From Sycobia sp. Sy_11 (lineage: Eukaryota > Arthropoda > Insecta > Hymenoptera > Epichrysomallidae), in assembly GCA_018907035.1 (NCBI GenBank), contig JACCIC010000137.1:1116001-1180000 (forward strand): DNA of 64,000 bases, written 5' to 3'. The position numbers and the translations under genes are program-made. Of this stretch, positions 56,454 through 64,000 are shown piece after piece; positions within the stretch are counted from its first letter, which is position 1, and each line of letters starts with the position of its first letter. The notes under the pieces are model-generated. The model made no database searches and was not told the origin of the DNA. It saw only the letters and a program-made list of their open reading frames with translations.

Positions 56454-56533
56454 ACAATAATGAATAGAGATCGCCAAGGCAGAGATAATTCGGTACATAC
56501 AATGAATAGAGATCGCCAAGGCAGAGATAATAA
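56454..56533 (+). repeat. two-copy tandem repeat (45 bp)
   Basis: AATGAATAGAGATCGCCAAG and the rest of the unit occur at 56459 and 56504. Confidence 0.75.
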
Positions 56534-56771
56534 GAGGGGATCGCCGATGCCCATGTAGACATTGCAATAAAATTTTGACACTCAGCGCTACGGCGGTGAA
56601 TGTCGGTACTCCGATCGTGCGATATTCCAGATCCAGATGTTGTTTTTCAAGCTCGTGCGATCAAGGCGGGGACGGCGTTCAGCAGGGGGGGGATGCCGAA
56701 ACAATAGATGCAATAAAAGGGATTAACTGGTGTCGAAATTCTTGAAGTCTGTATGTCCGTGTGTATGTATG

Positions 56772-56777
<6 letters not shown>

Positions 56778-56833
<56 letters not shown>
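56778..56833 (+). repeat. (TA)n microsatellite
   Basis: A TA run near the Helitron-like left end. Confidence 0.9.
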
Positions 56834-56836
<3 letters not shown>

Positions 56837-57255
56837 GAATGTATGTGTATTTGTTTGTCCTGGATAAACTCCGAAACTACTGAACCGATCGCGTTCAAAG
56901 TTTAACGACGTCTTCTACACAGTCAGGAATAGGTCATAGACTATTTTTTTTTTTTTTTTTTGCAAATTCGACAAAAATATAAAAAATTGGCAAATTAGGT
57001 AATCACTTTACCAACGATTTGTAATGTATATAGAATAAACACACAGCTGCGCTAGGCCCCGCACAGCATCGAAGCAGATGGTCAGATCAGAGAGAGAGAG
57101 AGAGGGTGGGGGGAGAGAGAATGAGAGGTATAGAGCGCAGAGACGCGCATGCTATAGGCAGCTATAAATAACTGCAACACCCACTAATCGGGTAATCCAC
57201 GTTAAACCCTTGGTTTCTTCTTCTCCCCCCTCACGCCACCCTAGACAAGGTTGCT

Positions 57256-57256
<1 letters not shown>

Positions 57257-57311
<55 letters not shown>
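57257..57311 (+). repeat. (TA)n microsatellite
   Basis: TA run, separated from the next by 32 bp of unique sequence. Confidence 0.9.
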
Positions 57312-57316
<5 letters not shown>

Positions 57317-57340
57317 CCAAGAAAACATTTGAGTAAAGGT

Positions 57341-57343
<3 letters not shown>

Positions 57344-57403
<60 letters not shown>
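57344..57403 (+). repeat. (TA)n microsatellite
   Basis: About 30 TA units directly before the minisatellite. Confidence 0.9.
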
Positions 57404-57404
<1 letters not shown>

Positions 57405-57421
57405 GATATCTAGGTCTTTCC

Positions 57422-58050
57422 GAACGACTTCTACGGGGAGTATTGTGTTTAGTCATTCGGAAGCGATGCTAGCTTTGTCGGCACGACTTCTACTGGGAGT
57501 ATCCTGTTTAGTTGGTATAAGACGATGTCCAGATGTCGCTGAACGACTTCTATGGGGAGTTTCGTATTTGGATAGTGGGATAAGATGTCTAAGCGCTTCG
57601 GGACGACTTCTGCGGGGACTTTCGTGTTCGGACGGTAGAAAACGATGTCCAGATATGATGGAAAGACTTCTACAGGGAGTTGTCTTTTTGGGCAGTAGAA
57701 GACGATGTCCAAGTATGATGGGACGACTTCTATAGGGAGTTTCGTGTTTGGATAGGGGGATCAGATGTCGGAATGTTTTGAAACGACTTCGACGGGGAGT
57801 GTTTAAAATACTTCTATAATGAGATTCATTTTCTATCGTTCGAACGCGCACACTCCCAGTAAAAGTCGTCCCGGAATACCTGGACGTCGTAAACTACCTT
57901 CCCAACAAAACAATCTCTATAGCAGTCGTCCCGAGACATGTTCTATATTACGAACATGATACTCTATAAACGTTGTCTCGAGACACTTTGACATCTTTTT
58001 TTATCGCTCGAACTCAAAAGTACAATTTTCCTCATAGAAGCCGTATGTAA
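57422..58050. repeat. 60-bp minisatellite, seven direct units then inverted units
   Basis: Units start at 57422, 57481, 57541, 57601, 57661, 57721 and 57781, each with [G/A]ACGACTTCTA..GGGAG near the start and GATGTCC near the end. The period is 60 bp. From 57848 on the same words appear on the other strand (CTCCCAGTAAAAGTCGTCCC at 57852, TAGCAGTCGTCCCGAGAC at 57919). Because 60 is divisible by three, open frames with a 20-residue repeat arise on both strands; none is considered a gene. Confidence 0.85.
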
Positions 58051-58256
58051 TATGTATACGTGTGTGTATTAAATACGGTTGTACATTCTGTATATACATA
58101 CTGTATATACAGAAGCGACGATAGGTAAATTACGGTCAATTATTTATAGTAATATAGATTTTTATGTATAGAGAAATTTTTACTTAGATATTATTGAATT
58201 GCTTATGAAATCGGTTAAATTATTATCTCGGGCGAAGCCGAGACGGGGGATGCTAG

Positions 58257-58257
<1 letters not shown>

Positions 58258-58318
<61 letters not shown>
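58258..58318 (+). repeat. (TA)n microsatellite
   Basis: TA run with one CA, right after the Helitron-like end. Confidence 0.9.
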
Positions 58319-58320
<2 letters not shown>

Positions 58321-58321
58321 A

Positions 58322-58354
58322 ACATGTATAGGTTATCTTACCCTATACATGTTA
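58322..58354 (+). other. perfect 12-bp stem hairpin
   Basis: AACATGTATAGG and CCTATACATGTT flank the 9-base loop TTATCTTAC. Confidence 0.8.
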
Positions 58355-58382
58355 ATTAGTACAACATATGGGAAAAAAGGAG

Positions 58383-58387
<5 letters not shown>

Positions 58388-58425
<38 letters not shown>
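58388..58425 (+). repeat. (GA)n microsatellite
   Basis: Uninterrupted GA run. Confidence 0.95.
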
Positions 58426-58428
<3 letters not shown>

Positions 58429-59234
58429 AGAATAAATTCTGAATATAATATAGTTAATATATAGTTGATATATAATTAGCATATAGTTTTCGAATTGAGT
58501 AGAAATTGGTTGTTGTTATGTACATTTAGTAAAGAGCAAATAGAGATATTAATAGATACCTTTGCTAAATAAATATATAGGATTTCTACTGTTTTGTCAG
58601 TTAAAGTAAATTTTGTAGAAGTTTCTACAAAATAATTAAAGTAATTAGTGAACCGGCCGGCAATTTCCTTAGTACGGACGGAAACAAAAATTGCAGTAAT
58701 CGACCATCGTTGGATTGTGTTTTTCCAGCGTCGTTCAATAAGGTTGGTGAATTTTTTTTAGTATCTATATCTTCGAGTTTCGCTAAATAATAATTTTTCT
58801 TTATCGATTTTACTTATAATCGTAATTAAAAAATCATAGAAATCATAATTTATTATTTAAAGTGTGAGAGAGATAAAGAGATATCGACATAGAATAGAAA
58901 TCTTAAGAGTAACAAGCGCGTATACAGCTTTCAGTAGTAGTTCCACTTGTTCCTCGTAAGGTGGTGTTCTTTTTGATTTATCTCTCTGCTATATTTATAA
59001 ATTTTTCTCTCTCACACCCAATGTGAACGGAATCGTGCGTTAACATAGCGCGGATGCATATTAGGGAGGGGTAGTATATCATTTATTATAATTTTATATA
59101 ATATAATACATCTGAAACTTCTTTTCCCATTTAACTAAATAGATTTTCTTTTTATTTTTTAAGTAATAGAAAATATAATAATATCCCTCCTGTACCTGAT
59201 AATTAACTCGTCATTTCCTGGATTATTAATAATC

Positions 59235-59292
<58 letters not shown>

Positions 59293-59461
59293 CATATTAT
59301 TTAAATAAATTCCAGGATAAAAGGTAAGTCCGAGGAAAACTAATAGTAAAGAACCTTCGATCCACCGAAATTGTATTTAACAGAATTTAATCCGTTTGGA
59401 GTTCTTTACACCTCTGCTAACGGTTGCTTTTACCGGGCATTTATTAAATAAGTACCCAGTT

Positions 59462-59501
<40 letters not shown>

Positions 59502-60499
59502 TATTTTCTTAAAATTTTGAGTTTAAAACTTGATAATGAGGCTATTATCAATCAGATGACGTTAATAATAAGACTAACTTGATATAAAAAATTATACTTT
59601 CCGTAAATTAATTATATAATAACATTCATTACATTTTTATTCAATAAATTTTATTTCATTGCTACTTACATTATATCATGAAATTTACTAAAGAATATAA
59701 TTTATAATATTTCTAATTAAGAAATAAATGAAACAAATATTTATTTAAAATTAATTCATTAAAATTAATCCAATAGTTATTAGAATACGACAAATATTTA
59801 TTTAAATTTATGTTTAAAACAAAAATATGCATATTTAAAACGAATGAATATTTTGTAATTTGGAGTAAACCATATATTTGAAACAAACAATTCAGTTTAT
59901 TTGAATAGCAAACATATATTTATTACATTACACTAAATAAATTATTGAAAAGTAATAAATATTTCTTGAATTTTACTAAACGGAATTAAATATACGTAAA
60001 AAATCAAGTTAAATAAATAAATATTTGAAAAAATATATATATATACTCAAATATAACAAATATATTCAATTTTGGGAAAAGCTATTTAATATAAACACTG
60101 AAAAAGCTTTATTAAAAGGTGAAATGTATTTATCTGATTATACCCAACGAGTTGTTAAAAACTAACAAACATTTCTTTGATTTTATTAAACAACGCAAAA
60201 AGATTTAAATATTAAAAATAAATGAATCAATCTTTTAATAAAACTATTTATATGTTAAAAGTAAATTTCTTTTTTCAAAAATAGCAAATATTTTTTTGAT
60301 TTATATATACATTTTTAATTTTTATTATTTATTTATTAAATTTAAGATATAAATCTTTTTGCTTCATTTAATAAAATCAAATAAATATTTATTAGACTTT
60401 ACAATTGGCAGGGAATAATCAAATTAATCTAATCCAGCCTTTGAGAAAACTATTTCATTCTTTTGAGTAAATGGTTTTTAAAAAATTGAATATATTTCT

Positions 60500-60551
<52 letters not shown>

Positions 60552-61308
60552 CACAAACTAAAAAAATGATTTCTAATATCAAGTAAATATTACTTGATTC
60601 AAGACCAATTCATTCTGTACCAAGTAAATATTTTCTTTAACCAAGCAATCGCATAAACTTGAACCAAGTAAAATAAAGCTCATATTTTAATATTGGGAAT
60701 TAAATGAATATTTTCTTATTTTGAGAAAATATATCCTGAAACCAATATATTCAAATTTAATATTAGGAAAATCAATTCTTCGATTAATTAAATATCTCCT
60801 AGATTGTAGTCCAGATTTTCGAGAAAATGGGTGGCTGAGAATGAAAATTAAATAAATATTTTCTTAGCTAAAGAAAATATTTTCTTGAACCAATAACTGA
60901 AGATTTTGAATAAAAAAATTTAGTTATTTGATTCAAGCCGACGAAATTAAGAGAATATATACTTAGATTGAGAATTTCAATACTTAACTCATGAAATTGA
61001 ATTAAATATAAAGAATTCGATTCTTATCTTTAAAACAATAATTACTTAAAATACGTTTTTATTCTCTAGAAACATGAAAATTCAAGTATGTTAAATTTTT
61101 CAATGAAGTGCATAATTCTTTGATTGAAAACATTATTTTCTTAACTTTAAAAATCAAAACTTTAAACTAAGTGAATAATTTCTTGAATTCTTTTAAAATT
61201 TATACGTTAATTTACTTTTATTACATTTATTTCATCACTTTTAATTTTAAATTAACATTATATTATTTGATTAAAGTCTCATAATTAATTTATTTCGTTT
61301 AAAAAAAG
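58426..61308. other. AT-rich DNA without recognisable genes
   Basis: It contains TA microsatellites at 59240-59295, 59466-59500 and 60501-60545. 59680-61200 is made of loosely repeated phrases such as AATAAATATTT.TTGA and ..CAAATATTTATT.. on both strands. No ORF or RNA is supported. Confidence 0.55.
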
Positions 61309-61380
61309 TTCGACCTAACTGGGATCCTATCCGCAAACCTTTGGATTCGTAAGCTAACGCCTTATTAATTACGTTATCGC
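61309..61380 (-). pseudogene. tRNA-Arg-like sequence, decayed
   Basis: The minus strand reads GCGATAACGTAATTAATAAG, then GCGTTAGCTTACGAATCC, close to the D-arm and anticodon region of arthropod tRNA-Arg with ACG in the loop position. The T-arm (GCGGATAGGATCCCAG) no longer has the TTCGA core and stems pair poorly. Probably a tRNA pseudogene or the head of an old SINE. Confidence 0.35.
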
Positions 61381-61489
61381 AGTACGCAGTGGATAATTAT
61401 AAAAATCTTATATATCAATTTTAGATCTCTTATAGATATACATTATGAAATGAATTTATGATTATTCCAATGAATAGTATATGAGTAGA

Positions 61490-61705
61490 TAAGCTATGAG
61501 AGTTCTGGATCACTTCCGGTGTGATTCAGAACTCTCGTAGCTCACAGCGCTTACGGTACAGACGCTGATATCACGCGTGGTTCCGGATTACTAGCAGTGA
61601 TCCAAAACTTTCATAGCTTACAGCGGTTACGTCACGAACGACACGTGCAGTTCTGGGATGATCCAGAACGCCCATAACTTACAACGTCGACGTCACAGGC
61701 CCTGA
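61490..61705 (+). repeat. three degenerate hairpin-bearing units
   Basis: Unit 1 (61494-61545) is a strong hairpin: AGCTATGAGAGTTCTGGATC pairs with GATTCAGAACTCTCGTAGCT. Units 2 (~61578-61625) and 3 (~61648-61682) repeat TTC.GGAT..GTGATCCA.AAC..CATAGCTTACA. The spacing is about 70 bp. Not coding. Confidence 0.65.
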
Positions 61706-61733
61706 CGTCAGCGACCTTTAGCACCATATGCTT

Positions 61734-61736
<3 letters not shown>

Positions 61737-61782
<46 letters not shown>
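61737..61782 (+). repeat. (CT)n microsatellite
   Basis: CT run; related GAGAGGGAGAGAAAAGTAT phrases recur at 61788, 61876 and 61925. Confidence 0.92.
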
Positions 61783-61785
<3 letters not shown>

Positions 61786-62439
61786 GAGGGAGAGAAAAGT
61801 ATGCAGTTCTCTGTCTCACAACACGCTGTTTTTTTAAATACTATGCCGCACGGTCACTAGAGGTGTGTGTAAGAGAGAGTGCGCTATATACTTTTCTCGC
61901 TGACAATACCAGTTGTGTGTTAGAGAGGGAGAGAAAAGTATATACCTTTCTCTTATCCAATACCATCCGTTGTATTACAGCGTCGGGTCTATGATATCCA
62001 TGGGACTTAGACGAAGAGAGAACAATATACTACCAGGGCCCTTCTCTTACACACTTGCCGCGGTCGCGTTGCTATCCATATGCATGGACGTGTTTACGTA
62101 AATTCAAGGAGAACGATTTTGTAATCGTTTATTTTTTGTTATTATTGCCATCTGATGCAGGCAACTCAGTCGAAAACACGCGCTTGTATGTGCGTGGTAC
62201 TATTGCTCGTTCACAATGCTTATTTTCGACGAGTAAAAACTCTACTTTGTCTGTGTTTCGAAATAGTACTTTTTTAATAGTTTTACATTATTCAGAGCAT
62301 ACGTAAGTTTGTACGCTGCATTATGATTGATGTATATTGTTAGAAAATTCTTGCGCTTCTGTTTCTTCCACTCGCAGAATGGTAAATTCACAGTGTTAAT
62401 ATCCTAAACGATAAACTTGTATCTTTTAAAACTAGCCAG

Positions 62440-62790
62440 CTATTCTCTTTTTATTTCTCCATCGGTGAATATTTTAGTTGTATTGAGTACATTTTCATAA
62501 AGTTTATTGATACTTTGATTGTAGCAAAACTGTCCTGAATTCCATGGAATACCATGATAATTAATTTCAAGTCCTTTATTTTGCGCTTTGATATGATCTG
62601 CAAGTCGGTCACGAGAGAAGGGTTTTTTAAACAAAAGTACTATAGGTTCTGACTCGCCTTTGAGCGGTAAAATGGCAAGCTCTTTCTGTAGATATTCATT
62701 ATCACCCTGCTTGAAGCCCTGCATATCAACGATGTACTCCATCTTGACTGACAGCCTCCGACAAAAAGTTTTACACACACACACACACAC
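62440..62790 (-). pseudogene. fragment of an unrecognised protein
   Basis: The likely start is MEYIVDMQGFKQGDNEYLQK, continuing ELAILPLKGESEPIVLLFKK and NYHGIPWNSGQFCYNQSINK, then KIFTDGEIKRE and a stop. The composition is convincingly coding. I recall similar repeated proteins in hymenopteran genomes, but I cannot name the family. The upstream Met-Cys-Val-Cys-Val part is from the adjacent AC repeat and is not coding. Short and probably truncated at the C-terminus. Confidence 0.45.
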
Positions 62791-63000
62791 AGATATATAT
62801 ATATATATATATATTATATATTATTTATATTATATATTAGTATATCGTATCATAGTATATCATATCATACTAATTTATAAAGACAAAGCGTGTTTTTGTT
62901 TGTACACGATAACCGAAAAAACTACTGAACCGATTGTTTTGAAATTTGACATATCGATTCTATATTATTTTGGGAAGAACATAGGCTATGTTTTTTCTTG
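62791..63000 (+). mobile_element. fragment with Helitron-like 5' phrase
   Basis: After a TA microsatellite (62792-62815), GTTTGTACACGATAACCG and AACTACTGAACCGATTG match the phrase at 56846-56890 in the Helitron-like element. No right end was found before the window stops. Confidence 0.4.
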
Positions 63001-63299
63001 AAAATCATTTTATTTTTAACAATAAATTAAGTTAACAGTTTTAGTGGTCAGTTTCATCAGTGGCCACTAGGTGACGTCTTGAATCACGAACATTAACTCA
63101 AAGTAGTCGACTTAAAGTATTAATACCAGGCCAGCTCAAGTGAATGTTCATACCTAACTTTGGGATTCGTATCCTAAAGAAAGTATGACGTTAGTCGATA
63201 TTACCTTTTTTGTTCTTCAGGTTAATCTGACACTGCTCTCACACCTTATGGATATCTTTCGATTTTTCTACATTTTTTAATTTTTCTCACGTAAAAAAT

Positions 63300-63301
<2 letters not shown>

Positions 63302-63367
<66 letters not shown>
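63302..63367 (+). repeat. (CT)n microsatellite
   Basis: About 32 CT units. Confidence 0.95.
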
Positions 63368-63374
<7 letters not shown>

Positions 63375-63668
63375 GTCTCCTTTTATAAGATGGTTGTATG
63401 TCAAATCATACTAAAAATAATTTGTGAAAACAAATTATAAGAATAATTTGATATTTTTTTGAATATTCTATTTTTTTCTATGCAAGAAGAAAATTTTATA
63501 ATTATTTTGAAACATGAATTATACAGAATGTTCAAATAAAAGCATAATAATAATAATTTTTGAAAAATGTTTAAGGTCTACAATTTTCAGATTTTTCCCT
63601 TGCTTATTGAATTGTCAAACATAAATCAAATTATTTTAATATTATTAGGGGTTTTCGTAACATGCTAA

Positions 63669-63707
63669 ATGCCTAAAAAGCGTAATATTATTACGCTTTT
63701 TAGGCAT
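63669..63707 (+). other. 39-bp perfect palindrome
   Basis: Two 19-base arms, ATGCCTAAAAAGCGTAATA and its exact complement, around a single T at 63688. Confidence 0.9.
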
Positions 63708-64000
63708 AGAATATTTTGAAGTGTAAGTACTTTGACTGCTGGATTGTGATTCAGAGCTGTCTTCTGACAAGAACGATGATGACACATTGATTTTGTTTCT
63801 TTTATTTTGCTCAGGCAACTGACTTGTTTAAAAGTCTGTGAAAGACTGGTCATTTGCTGACATGGCTGGCTGTTCATATATCCAGGAGGATTGTGAATAA
63901 TTCCCATCGCTCCCTAAGCTACTTGTTTAACTTGTAATCTGATAGTTATAATCTCTCCACGGAAATTCACTAGATCTCCGTTTTGATCAACAATGCGTAA
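63708..64000. other. no gene recognised
   Basis: An 80-codon minus-strand frame (63665-63907) overlaps the palindrome and has no recognisable domain. Confidence 0.5.

Larger units (their letters stand above)
56776..58256 (+). mobile_element. Helitron-like non-autonomous element
   Basis: The right end has the Helitron signature: hairpin TCTCGG-GCGAAG-CCGAGA (58226-58243), nine bases, then CTAG (58253-58256) followed by T. The left end TCTATATATA (56776) is followed by GTTTGTCCTGGATAAACTCC and AACTACTGAACCGATC, phrases common in Helitron-type insect repeats. The inside holds TA microsatellites and the 60-bp minisatellite and no Rep/helicase gene. The left border is uncertain because it lies in a TA run. 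Confidence 0.5.

Noticed and set aside
57422..58050. Regular 60-bp repeats that might suggest a CRISPR-like array
   Set aside because: Whole units repeat without unique spacers, half of them are inverted, no cas-like genes are present, and the setting is an insect genome. It is a minisatellite.
58199..58435. Open frame across TA and GA microsatellites
   Set aside because: Simple-repeat translation only.

Overview
The window looks like a stretch of insect nuclear DNA: AT-rich, full of microsatellites, and built almost entirely from transposable elements in different stages of decay. The mix (many mariner families, R1-clade non-LTR elements, copia and gypsy elements, a Helitron-like element) and the one clear host gene (5' exons of TRAPPC2L with short introns and GT-AG borders) fit an arthropod, most likely a hymenopteran such as an ant. 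The species call is inference. There is no bacterial-style gene organisation.

Layout, left part. 1-3661 is the 3' part of a copia retrotransposon ending in a 247-bp LTR. 3662-7097 is AT-rich and holds a decayed, intron-containing host-like gene on the minus strand (ZAD-type zinc-finger domain plus an acidic/basic C-terminal part). 7163-9920 is a 5'-truncated R1-clade retrotransposon lying between two (AC)n tracts. 10060-10626 is a mariner fragment. 11084-12839 is a gypsy pol fragment split by a 1-kb insertion. 14112-14580 is an unrecognised decayed ORF. 15303-19100 is a minus-strand gypsy element running from gag zinc knuckle to integrase, with an extra aspartic-protease-like domain after the integrase. 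19140-20460 is another gypsy remnant on the plus strand. 21670-22828 is a long inverted repeat (foldback structure).

Middle. 25252-27969 holds two full-length mariners head to head, each with an intact 347-codon transposase. 28206-28408 is a tRNA-derived SINE with a 12-bp target duplication. 28536-29395 is a mariner fragment. 31525-32387 is an internally deleted mariner. 32621-37018 is an R1-clade element whose 5' half is inverted against its 3' half (twin-priming structure) between 16-bp target duplications. 38134-46752 is a complete copia element with 256/257-bp LTRs, 5-bp target duplications and a tRNA-iMet-type primer site, but a broken coding region.

Right part. 47375-49075 has two oppositely oriented mariner halves. 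50079-51227 is a mariner with terminal repeats but missing catalytic residues. 51648-52348 is a candidate solo LTR. 53728-54611 is a second internally deleted mariner of the same family and with the same deletion as the one at 31525. 55894-56337 carries three TRAPPC2L exons on the minus strand. 56776-58256 is a Helitron-like element that contains a 60-bp minisatellite. From 58.3 kb to the end the DNA is AT-rich with microsatellites, hairpins and small fragments.

How the parts work together: most genes here served their own elements (transposases, gag/pol, ORF1/ORF2). Only the two mariner transposases look intact; the R1 ORF2 at 32.6-36.7 kb is open in both halves but split by inversion. The likeliest host gene is TRAPPC2L, whose last exon I could not find.
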